Below are positions 10,749 through 22,499 of a stretch of 64,000 bases of DNA, piece by piece. Below the pieces are notes generated by a model. That model had not been told where the DNA came from and did no database searches. It saw only the letters and a program-made list of their open reading frames with translations. The first letter of the stretch is position 1; each line of letters starts with the position of its first letter. The position numbers and the translations under genes were made by a program. Source of the DNA: Tridacna crocea (taxonomy: Eukaryota; Mollusca; Bivalvia; Cardiida; Cardiidae); assembly GCA_943736015.1 (NCBI GenBank), contig OX031071.1:34628619-34692618 (forward strand), read 5' to 3'.

Positions 10749-11233
10749 GAAACTCATATGAAAAATAATACAAATCATCAATAATTAAGATTCATAAAAT
10801 TACAAATTAATTTTTTTTGATGGTGTTCCCTTGAAAGGCTACGTAGCCTCTTAAGGTATTTTTAGATTTCGCGCCAAAAATCAATAAAGCATTGTGGGAA
10901 TGCCAAGTGACTGGCACGTGACTCATAACGGGTAAAATCCGTTACATAACAAATGTAATAATTATTTTCCATAATGTCTTCTTTGGACCCTATGTTTGAA
11001 ATTTAATCTGTGTATTCCTGTATGTAAATGAGCGAATTGATCATCTAAAAATAGAAATTGTCCCCCGTCGATGTCAATCTGGGCCGTAGTAAATCTCTAA
11101 TTTCTCGTGTTGTCGGACGGTGTTCGACTACTGGCGTTTTATGAATGAAAATTAAAAGGCTTTGGGAGTATAAGGATGATTTTTTTGCACTTTTGTACAA
11201 ATTTCTTCCCAAAATCTGAAGGGACATCTTTAA
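10705..11233 (-). mobile_element. 545-bp TTAA MITE (type B), copy 1
   Basis: Collinear with copies at 20,236, 22,656, 26,017 and 46,436. The mid-element palindrome ggctacgtagcc is present, and the right end reads tctgaagggacatctTTAA. The left end is replaced by a (TA)n run at 10,709-10,746. Confidence 0.8.
10709..10746. repeat. (TA)n microsatellite
   Basis: An uninterrupted at-dinucleotide run of about 38 bases. Confidence 0.95.
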
Positions 11234-11424
11234 TACTGTGTATAAACGGAGATAGACATTTGTCGTTTGCATTTTTTGTGGATTTCAGAAGTCCAAATGT
11301 TTGTGTGACAAAGCTATTTTTAGTGAAACATCTCCTTATCGGTCAATGTAGATCCAAGATCAGACTGCACGCTTTGTATAGTCTGATTTCGATCTGGGCT
11401 GTACTCAAAAGGTCCTTGAGTCAC

Positions 11425-11990
11425 GTTTATCAGTCTATGGGTTAAAATACATATATCAAAATACTGCAAAGAATGGTTGTATCAAATCTATATAACAGGT
11501 ATTGGACAGTCTATGGGTTAAAATACATATATCAGAAATACTGCAAAGAATGGTTGTATCAAATCTATATAACAGGTATCGGACAGTCTATGGGTTAAAA
11601 TACATGTATCACAATACTGCAAAGAATGATTGTATCAAATCTATATAACAGGTGTCGGACAGTGTAGATCAAGATCAGACTGCACATTTTGAATGATTGT
11701 ATCAAATCTATATAACAGGTATTGGACAGTGTATGGGTTAAAATACGTGTATCACAATACTGCAAAGAATGGTTGTATCAAATCTATATAACAGGTATTG
11801 GACAGTGTAGATCAAGATCAGACTGCACGTTTTGAATTATTGTATCAAATCTTTATAACAGGTATCGGACAGTCTATGGGTTAAAATACATGTATCAAAA
11901 TACTGCAAAGAATGATTGTATCAAATCTATATAACAGGTATCGGTCAGTGTAGACCCAAGATCTCAACTCAACTGCTGTCTAATCTGATC
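11425..11990 (+). repeat. Composite tandem array, about 70-80-bp units
   Basis: Units of the form cagtctatgggttaaaatac ... gattgtatcaaatctatata ... acaggtatcgga repeat about six times. Some units swap the 'tatgggttaaaa' part for 'tgtagatcaagatcagactg'. The last piece matches the dispersed 60-bp hairpin family annotated at 30,852 and elsewhere. Confidence 0.85.
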
Positions 11991-12047
11991 TTGATCTACA
12001 CTGTCGAATAAAGAAGAATAACCCTATTATTTTTCAATATTTTCTTG

Positions 12048-12196
12048 CTTTTCGTAACTAGCATTTTTTCCTTTCCCACAATGTTTTCTGCCCATCCCAA
12101 AACAAGTTTTAATTTTCAAGTCCCATCTATTATGTCGTCTGCTAACACTTTCAATTTGTACAAGTCTAGAATTTCGTCATTTTTTAAAGAGTTAAT
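12048..12196 (+). mobile_element. TTAA hairpin MITE, right half only
   Basis: Starts near the core centre (taactagcatttttt) and ends aaagagTTAA at 12,193-12,196. Confidence 0.75.
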
Positions 12197-12526
12197 TAAA
12201 TTTATGAAATGGAATCTTCCTCGGGATCACGACATTTGTCTTTGAAAGAGGAAAAAACATTTTGGGAAATGAGCCCAGGATTTTCTCCTTTAAGAGCAAT
12301 GTTTTTTTTTAAATACTTAAAGATTGTTTCGTAATAGAGATGTACAAGCCGACACCGAGTAAGGAATAAAAGCACGGAGTACGGTATTTCAGAGAGGGGG
12401 TCATCTCAGAAGCTAGGAGATTATCGATAAATGTAATCCGCTAATTACTCTATCCGCGTCTACCGTTTTTCTGTCGTACCTGTATGGTTTTTACACGCCC
12501 AGGATTTCAGTCCGATCATTTTTCCC

Positions 12527-12820
12527 ATCTTTACATTTGGACCATCCTCGGATACCCCGGGTTCTCCCTATTTGCTACGCTACATCGACCCTGGGACAAT
12601 TGACTAATAAAACTTTGAATCAGCCGCCGAAAATCGATACGAAACGTCATAGCGTACAGTCCACTCGCCCATCACAAAATGATGATGGAACCAATGAAAA
12701 GCCAGCATTCGCCCAGCGGCAAAGCGAGGGAAATTCAATTAATTGTCCCAGGGGTGGATGTAGCGTAGCAAATAGGGAGACCCCGGGTTATCCGAGGATG
12801 CATTTGGACGTAAATTTGTC
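12527..12820. mobile_element. Foldback element, arms about 75 bp
   Basis: The left arm 12,536-12,604 (atcctcggataccccgggtt ... ctatttgctacgctacatc) is repeated in inverse at 12,737-12,810. The spacer is about 130 bases. No coding potential is seen. Confidence 0.75.
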
Positions 12821-13024
12821 AAAAAATGACACTGTATTATTGACAGAGTAAAGTCCGAATATAAAAGAGAAAACAAAAATGGGCTGGAACACAGGCTATG
12901 TTTTTTTTACTATTAAATCTTTACTAAATTGCCTTTTTTTTAACCAGACCAAATAAAAACAATTGTAGACGAATAATTAAATGTGGCTTAAGTGGAGGTT
13001 TCTGTCTTTGATTAGGTACATGTA

Positions 13025-13105
13025 GAAAACATTGTGGGAAAAGGTGAAAAATGTTTGTCACTAGCATTTAGTCTTTTTCCCGCAATGTTTTCAAAAGCCA
13101 TTCAT
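13025..13105. mobile_element. TTAA hairpin MITE core fragment
   Basis: Only the palindrome (gaaaacattgtgggaaaagg ... cgcaatgttttcaaaag) is left. The centre has decayed to gtcactagc. Confidence 0.65.
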
Positions 13106-13196
13106 GATCAATGCCTTCGAGCATCCGAGGGATAAGTATCGACCAATACGTATTATCTTTTTTTGGACTGCATAGCTTAACCTGAGTTGAAACTGT

Positions 13197-13760
13197 TACG
13201 AGTCAGGCGTAACTAGAAAGAAGAAGCCAGCAACAAACGATAACAATTAACAGAATTTATTAACAAAATATCAAATAAACAGTGACAATATTACAATAGT
13301 ACAAAACAATACCTTAGACGTTAAATTCAGAAGACAAACTATTCCAGTCTTAATTCCAATCTGATCCTGATCCAAACTGAATGTAATCCAAGCACACGAA
13401 GTAATCCTCACTTAAGTCTAGTCTGATCCGAATCCAAACTGAATGTAATCCAAGCACTAATTATGACACAAACACAAAATAATCCCCACTGTAGTCTGGC
13501 AATCATGTATTAACTAGTGAACACTGAGATGTAAAAAGCTTTTCCTTTTATAATAACAGAGAAACTTCCAGAAAATTCATGTTAAAATCAGTTGCATAAC
13601 TTCTAGTAAACAGATTGTAAAAAGGCCTGGAAACTTCCAGCACAATATTCTACAAGAGAGAATCCAGTTCTAAAAATAGCAACAGGGGAAAACCATTCAA
13701 AAATAGATACACACATGAACAAAGCTAATAATAACTGGGCATGTACATAACAAAACTTTA
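13197..13760. other. AT-rich region with a 79-bp imperfect tandem duplication
   Basis: The phrase tccaaactgaatgtaatcca occurs at about 13,373 and 13,432 inside two similar units of roughly 70-80 bases. No gene, clear terminus or target duplication is visible, so I cannot assign a family. Confidence 0.4.
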
Positions 13761-14104
13761 AGCCTGTCGTAGGTTTTCTGAGTGCTAAAATGCCATCTAA
13801 TCATTGTAAAACCATTGGCACGTATCTCACTGCTCAGGCGTCGACGACTCGTGTAATGGGTAAATAAGATTTTATATCGTTAAATTTCGCATAAATTGAA
13901 AAAGAATAGTTTAGGAGACTTTCGTCAATTTTCCCTCTGGCTTTTGATTTACTTCTTGGCATTAATATTGGTATAAATAAAGAGTGATTTACGATTGCTC
14001 CAAAATGTGCCATGTTCATGCAGAGGCTCCCTGAAAGCCGTTTTCCTGGCACATTTGTGACAAGAGTATGCAAGCTCCTGCATATGAAACCAAAATATCA
14101 CTCA

Positions 14105-14335
14105 GGGATGTTCTGGCAAAAGGGGGCTTAGTGCATCTGCGAAAAGTATCACGCTGACCTTGGCAGAAAATTTTGGCTATTGATCAGTTTTGTATGTCAA
14201 AGGACCAGTCAACCTCATTATTTAGTAGGTTGTTTAAAAAGGTAGATGTCATGTACCCATAACTATATGATGACTTATTTGGTACCATGGATAACGGAAA
14301 TGCATTAAACCCCCCCTTTTTTTTCCAGATAATTG
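14105..14335 (+). mobile_element. MITE of the 'ggggcttaatgcat' type, copy 1
   Basis: It starts gcaaaagggggcttagtgca and ends atgcattaaaccccccct, giving complementary ends. Similar elements lie at 19,490-19,725 and 29,695-29,912, with tail-only fragments at 20,960-21,005 and 32,610-32,660. Confidence 0.6.
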
Positions 14336-14868
14336 CGGGTTGGATACTTAGATGAAGCAAACCTTTCTCCGGCTTTTTTCACCGCTCTGGTGCATGTAAG
14401 AAAGGTAGTCAGTTATATGCAAAGATATATGCAAAGAGAGTTGTGTGAGAAAGCCAGGAAAACATGAGTACCTTTAATTTGTTTCCGTGGAATATATGAA
14501 AGGAATCTACTCGCATTTGCAAAAAACAAAAAGTCAACATCAAACGATTTCATGTACGCTGGCCAACCTCTGTCATTTTTTTTAAGAAATTAGTCATTTT
14601 AACATGTTTATTTTACAGTCGTTCAACAAATATTTATTTTGCTCGGAAATTAATGTAGATGTCAAATTTTATATTTATGTCAAAAAGATATAACAAACCC
14701 ATGGTAAAGTGAATACCGACGAGTTTTTATGCACTGGTTTGGGGCCAAAAAATCATGAATTTAAATCATGAAGTAGCAAGATCTCTGAGAGACTTTAATG
14801 ACTTTAATTAAAGTAGCATGTACAATTGACATGATAAAAAACGAAAGCAAATGAAAACACAGCATCAT

Positions 14869-15045
14869 TTAAAACCTTACCACACCACAAAATTTTGGAC
14901 TGGACCAAATCGAAAGCACTTGAATACAGCAAATTAAGTGTTGCTAAATTTATGTCTCCTACCTTTGATTGGAAAGAAAATATTATGTGGAAGGGATAAA
15001 AAGCTAGATGCAACATTTTCTCTTTTTCCTCCACTTTGTCGATGT
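14869..15045 (-). mobile_element. TTAA hairpin MITE, strongly diverged
   Basis: The arm ttttggactggaccaaatcg is clear. The core is reduced to tattatgtggaaggg ... cattttctctttttcc. Confidence 0.5.
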
Positions 15046-15098
15046 ATAGGCCTATACAATGGTCCTCTGTTGCATAAAGGAGAGAACTGAAGGAAAAT

Positions 15099-15573
15099 TG
15101 GCATGAAATACATTCTGCTGTTGGGGCGATAGATGGAACAAGCCATGAAATATACCGACCAGTTCAAAACCAACAACAGTTTTATTCTGGCCATAAAAAT
15201 TATCACTTCCTTCATACCCAAATTATCGTTGACAATGAAGGTATGATTAGATATGTTGAGCCTGGTTTTCTAGGTTTACCTTTTCCTGTCGATTGTGTTT
15301 TTCTTACGGGCCAAATTTACCCAAATGGACACCCATTCATAACGCTGTATAGCACATCTCCGCAGAATACAAGGTCAAGAAAGGGTAATGTGTGAGAGGT
15401 ACAACAGATACTACAGGAGGTATAGAGTGTCTGTTGAACATGCAATCTCTCAGGTACAGGGGTACAAAACCTTGAGTTCAGTTTGGCATCACCCCCGACA
15501 GTTTCTCGGTGTGACCGTAAGGGTATGCTCTGCTTTGGTATGCCGAAAAAGACGCATCAGTCTCATAATGTAA
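15099..15573 (+). pseudogene. PIF/Harbinger (DDE_Tnp_4) transposase fragment
   Basis: The first frame (15,099-15,394) reads WHEIHSAVGAIDGTSHEIYR, then the fYSGHK..YHFLHTQIIVDN block, then GLPFPVDCVFLTG. This is the order of the DDE_4 family: the AIDGT block with the first catalytic Asp, the YSGH..H...Q block, and a second block where the usual NDA reads VDC. A TGA ends that frame at 15,392. The next frame, from the ATG at 15,388, continues with RYNRYYRRYRVSVEHAI, matching the family's 'R..VE.aig' region that carries the catalytic Glu. A single frame change and loss of the N-terminal half mean the copy is dead. No terminal repeats were identified. The diverged MITE at 14,869-15,045 abuts its upstream side. 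Confidence 0.65.
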
Positions 15574-17857
15574 CAAGAGGACCATGATGGTCCTAAATCG
15601 CTCACCTGAGTACCAAGATGTAAAATCAAACTTGTGACCCCTAGGCAGCGCCAGTTTTGACCCTAGGGGCATCCTTAGAAAAAAACTTAATAGAGGTCCA
15701 CTAGAAGATGCTACTTACAAAATATCAAATTTCTACGCCTTCTAGTTTCAGAGAAGTAGAATTTTAAAGTTTTCCTTCTTTGTTCCTATGTTTCAAACTT
15801 GTGACCCCTGGGGCAGGGCAATTTTGACCCCAGGGGCATCGTATGTAAAGACTTTGTAGAATTTCACTAAGAGATACTACATACCAAATATCAAAGCTCT
15901 ACGCCTTCTAGTTTCAGAGAATAAGAAATTTAAAGTTTTCCTTCTTTGTTCCTATGTTTCAAACTTGTGACCCCCGGGCGGGACCAGTTTTGACCCAAGG
16001 GGCATCATATGAACAATCTTGGTAGAGGTTCACTAGGAGATGCTACGAACCAAGTATCAAAGCTCTGCACCACCTAGTTTCAGAGAAGAAGAATTTTAAA
16101 GTTTTCCTTCTTTATTTCTATGTTTCAAACTTGTGACCACCGGGGCGAGGCCAGTTTTGACCCAAAGGACATCATATGAACAATCTTGGTAGAGGTCCAC
16201 TAGGAGATGCTACATACCAAATATCAAAGCTCTGCGCCTTCTAGTTTCAGATAAATAGAATTTTAAAATTTTCCTTCTTTGTTCCTATAATACAAACTTG
16301 TGACCCATGGGGTGGGGCCAGTTTTAACCCCAGGGGCATCATATGAAGAATCTTGGTAGAGGTCCACCAGGAGATGCAACATACTAAATATCAAAGCTCT
16401 ATGCCTTTTAGTTTCAGAGAAGTAGAATTTTAAAATTTTCCTTCTTTGTTCCTATGTTTCAAACTTGTGACCCCAGGGACGGGGCCAGTTTTGACCCCAA
16501 GGACATCATATGAACAATCTTGGTAAAAGTTCGCAAGGAGATGCTACATACCAACTCTGCACTTTCTAGTTTCAGAGAAGAAGAATTTTAAAGTTTTCCT
16601 TCTTTGTTCCTTTGTTTCAAATTTGTGACCCCCGGAGCAGGGCCAGTTTTGACCCCAGGGGCATCATATGAACAATCTTGGTAGAGGTCCACCAGGAGAT
16701 GCTACATACCAAATATCAAAGCTCTACGCCTTCTAGGTTCAGAGAAGAAGAATTTTGAAGTTTCCTTCTTTGTTCCTATGTTTCAAACTTGTGACCCCCG
16801 GGGCCGGGCCAGTTTTGACCCCAGGGGCATCATATGAACAATCTTGGTAGAGGTCCACTAGGAGATGCTACATAGTAAACATTAAAGCTCTACGCCTTCT
16901 AGTTTCAGAGCAGAAGATTTTTAAAGTTTTCCTTCTTTTTTCCGCAGTTTCAAACTTGTGACCCCCGGGGCGGGACCAGTTTTGACCCCAGGGGCATCAT
17001 AGCAACAATCTTGGTAGAGGTCCACTAGGAGATGCTACATACCAAATATCAAAGCTCTATGCCTTTTAGTTTCAGAGCAGAAGAATTTTTACGTTTTCCG
17101 TCTTTGTTCCTATGTTTCAAACTTGTGACCCCGGGGCGGTTCCAGTTTTGACCCCAAGGGCATCATATGAAAAATCTTGGTAGGGGTCTACTAGGAGATG
17201 CTACATACTAAATATCAAAGCTCTGCACCTTCTAGTTTCAGAGAAGAAGATTTTTAAAGTTTTCCTTATTTGTTCATAAGTTTCAAACTTGTGACCACCG
17301 GGGCGGGGCCAATTTTAACCCCAGGGGCATCATATGAACAATCTTGGTAGAGGTTCACTAGGAGATGCTACATACCATATATCAAAGCTCTGCACTTTCT
17401 ACTTTCAGAGAAGAAGAATTTTAAAGTTTTCCTCCTTTGTTTCTATGTTTCAAACGTGTGACCCCCGGGGCGGGGCCAGTTTTGACCCCAGGAGCATCAT
17501 ATGAACAATCTTGGTGGAGGTCCACTAGGAGATGCCACATACCAAATACCAAAGCTCTACGCCTTCTAGTTTCAGAGAAGAAGATTTTCAAAGATTTTGC
17601 TATTTTTTTCCTTTCGGTTGCCATGGCAACCAGAATTATGGCTGGAATTTAATCTCTTGAACAACTTTGGTAGAGCTTCACCCAAGGAACATCCCTACCA
17701 AGTTTCATCAAGATTGTCCCAGTGGTTTAGGAGAAGAAATTGTGGACGACGGAAGACGGACGACGGACGACGCACGACGGACGACGCACGACGGACGACG
17801 GACATTGGGCGATCACAAAAGCTCACCATGAGCACTTCGTGCTCAGGTGAGCTAAAA
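15574..17857 (+). mobile_element. Pearl/Helentron-like element, family P1, copy 1
   Basis: The 5' end is acaagaggaccatgatggtc then tcgctcacctgag. The body is about 12 tandem units of around 165 bases, each with 'aacttgtgacccccggggc', 'gttttgaccccaggggcat' and 'ggtagaggtccactaggag'. The 3' part has the gttgccatggcaacc palindrome, an acgacggacg microsatellite (about 17,745-17,805), and the terminal hairpin gagcacttcgtgctc then aggtgagctaaaa. There are no open frames of note. Organisation matches non-autonomous pearl elements known from bivalves; the assignment is by structure. Confidence 0.75.
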
Positions 17858-18180
17858 AGGGGGAAGTTTAAAACGTTTTAAGTGAAAACTCAATATACAT
17901 GTACAAGAATTCTATGACTTATTGAGAAATGCATTATTGGAATATAGTTTTCTTTGAGTTTTTTGCTATTGATGCCTCTTTCGCTTATACCGCCTTATGA
18001 ATACCGGTTTTAGGGGTGTTTTTTTACCCTAAAAATGAGGTGTGCGATGCACAATCGTTTTTTTTTTTAATGTAAATATTTGTTTCGCTACGATCTGTTG
18101 AGAGAATGTTAAGATCAGGACAGAATGTTGTGGTACCATCATACTGAAGTGATTAGGTCTAGAATGGAGGAACAATTGAC
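17858..18180. other. No gene seen
   Basis: AT-rich unique-looking sequence between a pearl-like element and a MITE. Confidence 0.5.
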
Positions 18181-18409
18181 TTAACCCTTTCCCAAACGAC
18201 AAATTTTTGGACTAGACCAAATTGAAAGCATTTGCAGACGACAATTCAACTCTTGCTGAAAAGATGATCTCTGTCTGTGATAGGGTAGAAAACATTGTGG
18301 GAAAAGGAGAAAATGCTGGTTACCAGCATTTTCTCCTTTTCCCACAATGTTTTCAAAAGGCTACTATTTCAGACCCGTAAAAACCAGGGATTGTTTGGGA
18401 AAGGGTTAA
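18181..18409 (-). mobile_element. TTAA hairpin MITE, near-intact copy
   Basis: TTAAccctttcccaaacgac to tttgggaaaggGTTAA, with a perfect core palindrome centred on GGTTACC. Its middle segment (tcaactcttgctgaaaagat) is shared only with the copy at 23,594, defining a subgroup. Confidence 0.9.
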
Positions 18410-18649
18410 GAAACCGTGAAGGGTTTTACCAAAGGAACTTGTTCATTTTTTTTAGTTCATGTTTGGTTAGTTTGGGTAGTTTACTTGTATTGCAATAGAC
18501 CAAAGAGTGGTAAACTAAAGTCCACAATACGATCCAAAGAAGAGTTACGGCCAAACGTAACTCAGTGTGTTACATATGTTACAATTCCCCATAGAAATAT
18601 TATAGACATCGTTTTGATTCTCTGAGAAGTGAAATTTTAGCGTGGTCTA

Positions 18650-18972
18650 TTTAAGAAATAATCTTCTTTCTATCGTGGTATATCATTCAATAAACCACAG
18701 TTGTGAGTTATAAGGCACAATAAGTAATCCACGTGGTTTATTGAACGATATACCACGATAGAAATAAGATTATTTCGATTCTAACATGGCCAATTCTTAG
18801 TGAAATGAAAACAAGTTCAAACTTAGAGTAAAAACGCGGATGAAGATTATGTTCCATTGAATAACTCACTCATTGAATGACGTCACTCTACATAGATTGT
18901 CGCAGATTTTACCACGTTTTCCTTGCACTGTGTTTATAGAGCCAAAGTCGCGTGTCATGTTAGAATTAAAAG
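18650..18972 (+). mobile_element. Foldback element, copy 2
   Basis: Collinear with 4,908-5,240: inverted arms, short spacer (here aagtaatccacgtgg), then the attctaacatg ... catgttagaatt tail with the tgacgtca site. Confidence 0.75.
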
Positions 18973-19143
18973 TACCTTGCAAAAGCAGACGATCGACAGC
19001 GAGCGTCTCTTAAATAGCGAATTACCTTTATCGATAGTCTCGTAGATTTTGAGACGAACCCCTTGTCTAAACTCCGTATATCTTGTCAAATGTCCGTATT
19101 TGGTGTCGGCTTGTACATCTCTAATAGAAGGACTTGTAGACGA

Positions 19144-19372
19144 TTAACCCATTACCACATAATCCCTACTTTTGACGCTCCTGAGAGAGAAGCCTTTAGA
19201 AAACATTTTGGGAAAATGAGAAAATGCTGGTAACCAGCATTTTCTCCTTTTCCCACAATGTTTTCTATCCTTCACAAAACAAATTTCAATTTTTCAGTCA
19301 CTTTTATTTTGTCGTCTGCAAACGCTCTCAATTTGGACAAGTCTAAAATTTTGTCGTTTGGTAATGGGTTAA
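19144..19372 (+). mobile_element. TTAA hairpin MITE, near-intact copy
   Basis: TTAAcccattaccacataat to ttggtaatggGTTAA, centre GGTAACC. The terminal variant CCCATTACC / GGTAATGGG is symmetrical at both ends. Confidence 0.9.
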
Positions 19373-19385
19373 TTTCATGTCGCGT

Positions 19386-19490
19386 GACTTTTAACACACA
19401 ACGATCCTGTGAAAACTTTTTGAAAACAATGTGGGAAAAGGAGAAAATACAGTTAACCAGCATTATTTTTACCTTTCCAAAAACAAATGC
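19386..19490 (+). mobile_element. TTAA hairpin MITE, decayed fragment
   Basis: The arm cttttaacacacaacgatcc and half of the core (aacaatgtgggaaaagg) remain, directly after the preceding copy. Confidence 0.55.
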
Positions 19491-19725
19491 GCAATCCTCT
19501 GTGAAAAGGGGGCTTAATGTATCTGCGAAAAGTATCGGCCCAGGTTATAGTCCATTAAGCTGATCTGGGACGAAACTTTTCGCTATCGGTCAATGTTTCT
19601 GTATGTCACAATATATGTCTACCTCATGGTTAAGACGGCTGGGAAAAAAGTCGCTATTATTATGTAATGATGTGTCAGGAGTCATTCATCATATAAATCT
19701 ATTTAGCCCCCTTTTACTAGGACGT
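19490..19725 (+). mobile_element. MITE of the 'ggggcttaatgcat' type, copy 2
   Basis: It runs from ctctgtgaaaagggggctt to atttagccccctttt. The inner block gcgaaaagtatcggcccagg ... cttttcgctatcggtcaat is itself a loose inverted repeat. Confidence 0.6.
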
Positions 19726-19757
19726 TGCTCAAGTGGTTACTGTAATTATGGGGTTTA

Positions 19758-19986
19758 TTAACTCTTTACCACACGAGAAAATTTTAGACTGGTCCAAATT
19801 GAAAGCATTTGCAGACGACAAAATAAAGGTGACTGAAAAATTGAAATTTGTTCTGGGAAGGAGAGAAAACACTGTGGGAAAAGGAGAAAATGCTGGTTAC
19901 CAGCATTTTCTCCTTTTCCCACAGTGTTTTCAAAAGGCTTCTTTCTCAGGGGCGTCAAAAGTAGGGATTGTGTGGTAATGGGTTGA
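19758..19986 (-). mobile_element. TTAA hairpin MITE, near-intact copy
   Basis: TTAActctttaccacacgag to tggtaatggGTTGA, centre GGTTACC. Both arms carry the same change (acactgtggg / cccacagtgt) relative to the common aacattgtggg form. Confidence 0.9.
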
Positions 19987-20235
19987 TATCAATATTTAGT
20001 ACAAGAAATGTCAATGGTATTATGGGTTTTATCACAATTAATATTTAGTACAAGAAATGTCACCGGTATTGTTTCATTTTCACAGGCGGTAATTTAAGAA
20101 TTTAACTACACCATGTACAGTAAAACATTTCGATCTTTGTAAAAATGAGTGGAAGCTGACAGTTTGACTAAATTATCGTAAATCAAAAGTGCACCAGACC
20201 TTTTTTGTAAATTATTTTGCAAAGTCAGACCTAAT

Positions 20236-20785
20236 TTAAAGGAGGCCCTTCAGATTTTGGGACAAAAAATTTACAAAAATACTAAAAAAAAAATCTTAAA
20301 TTTCCCTAAGCCTTATATTTTTCATTCATAAAACCCCAGTAGTCGAAAACCATCCAACAACAAGAGAAATTAGAGATTTACTACAGGCCAGGTCGACGCC
20401 GAAGGGAAACACCGTTTATTTTTGCATGAGAAACTTGCTCATTTACACACTGGAAATACACAGACAAAGCTTCAAACATAGCGTCCGAAGAAGACATTAT
20501 GGAAAATAATTACATGTTTGTTATTTTATGAAATTTAAGTGTCATTAGTCACAAGTGCAAGTCACTTTACATTCCCACAATGCTTGTTTTGATTTTGGCG
20601 CGAAATCTGAAAATAGCTTAAAGGGCTACGTAGCCTTTAAAGGGAATACCACCCCCAAAAAATATTTTTGTAATATTATGACTCTTAAATATTGATTATT
20701 TGTATTTTTTTTTTCATATAAATTTCAGTGATATATATATTTTTTGCTTTGGTGTGATGTGAAAAACCTAAATACCCACCTTTAA
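20236..20785 (+). mobile_element. 545-bp TTAA MITE (type B), copy 2
   Basis: TTAAaggaggcccttcag to aatacccaccttTAAgg, bounded by TTAA. Contains ggctacgtagcc and the E-box-like and 'cattcccacaatgc' blocks shared by all copies. Confidence 0.85.
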
Positions 20786-21009
20786 GGTCATATATCTATG
20801 GTTATTCACCGAGTCTCCTTATTGTAAAGTGTTTGTAGAATGATAAAATAATCTTGTCAGAGAGACATTGTTGACTTTGACTATCTGTTACTTTATCTAT
20901 AGCCTGCACAGTCCGAGCAGGCTGACTTGAGCAAACGCTTTTCGCCATTGTACGATGGATCCCGCTGATGTATTAAGCCCTCTTTTCACAGAGCATGGCT
21001 TATAAAATT

Positions 21010-22330
21010 ATATTTTGGAAATCAAAAGGAAGCAATGTCTTCTTTTATAAAAAAAAACCCGGCCCAGCCATTACTATTCTTGAAATACACTTAATTATTG
21101 CTATCGGTAATACAGACAGGATCATAGAAGGTTTTTAGGGCAAGTTTTATCATCGACGTTCATAAGATAGACTTGTTTATCTTATTCAGTTGGTTCAAAC
21201 TTCACTTGTAGACCGCGTGATATCTCTATCACTAAACGTGGACACTTGAACACCCCTGCTTATCACCATAACAAGTAATAACTGATCAATAGTTCAATAA
21301 TTAGGACACTAAGTACAGTTAAACGTGTATTTCGTTTATCGAAGTTTTCAACAATTTTTCACTTTAATTAGAGCATCTACGGAATAAACGTTTTTATCTT
21401 TCAATACACCAATGGCATTCTAAACCAGGATAAACATCTCTCAGATGTTAACTGTTTGCTCTAGTTTAACCTTAAAAATATGCAATTATTACGGATATAA
21501 GGAAAAAAAATCACAACTCTTTTTAAGAGTCAATGTAAATTGTGTAAACTGTAATCTCGAGAGAAAAACAGAAACAACTTGTTTATCATTTGAACTGCAA
21601 ACATGAAAAGGCGTAGAAATATGCCAGAATATGGCTGTTCAAAGTTTTGACCGCAAAATCTATATATCCATTTAAAAAAGGTATGAAGGCATATTTTAAC
21701 CCACGGAGGTACAGTAGACACGTGATATTTTGAATAGAGCAGTTGTAACAATATGATTTATTACACTTATTTGAAAAGAAACAAAAACGGCTGAAAAAAA
21801 GCCTCCTACTGGACTTAACGAAATTTTGGGTACTGCCGCGTTTAGTTTCCTTTTCACAAATAGCATAGCATTTTCCCACTGAAATACAAGCAATTGACTT
21901 TGGTCTTGATATGGGCCTAAGATATAAATAAAAATACATGTACATATATATTTAGAATACTGGAGTATATGGACATTCTTTGCTTCTGTAAAACTCTCAA
22001 TTTTTCACCCGTAATTTTCACACTTGCGGGATTGTTTCTTGTTTTCTTTTGCCTATCATCAAATTATAATGTTATAACGACATCACTCAAGGGTCGATAT
22101 AAACCTATGATTCCTGTAGTTCATATCCAATTTAAATGTCGGGAAAATTTACTGTTATGATATATGAGCCGTGCTGGCATTTTACAGATCCAACAGTCTA
22201 GTGGCCTAGGTGTAAACCAGGTATAAACCGCTATAACTTAACCAAAGCATCTTTAACCGTTTACCAAAAAATAAGACGTTAGTAACTCTTTGCCAGGCAA
22301 AAGTGCTGTAGATTTGTATATACATGTATG
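21010..22330. other. No gene seen
   Basis: AT-rich sequence with no long open frame of plausible composition, no splice-consistent exon and no repeat shared with the rest of the window that I can see. Confidence 0.5.
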
Positions 22331-22374
22331 GAAAACACTTGTAAATGACAGATCAAATGCAGCTCAAGTCTTTG

Positions 22375-22495
22375 AGGAATAGAAAACATTATGGGAAAAG
22401 GAGAAAACGCTGGTTATTATTAACCCTTTACCACACAATCCCTGGTTATCACTACCCTGGACAAGAGAGCTTTTTCAAACATTTTGGGAAAATTA
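22375..22495. mobile_element. TTAA hairpin MITE fragments (two)
   Basis: A half core (gaaaacattatgggaaaagg) stops at gctggttatt and is followed by a new terminus ttaaccctttaccacacaat with its arm. Confidence 0.6.
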
Positions 22496-22499
22496 ACAT

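Noticed and set aside
13197-13760. Possible long terminal repeat or other retroelement end
   Set aside because: No paired terminus, primer site or coding remnant is visible; only a short tandem duplication can be shown.
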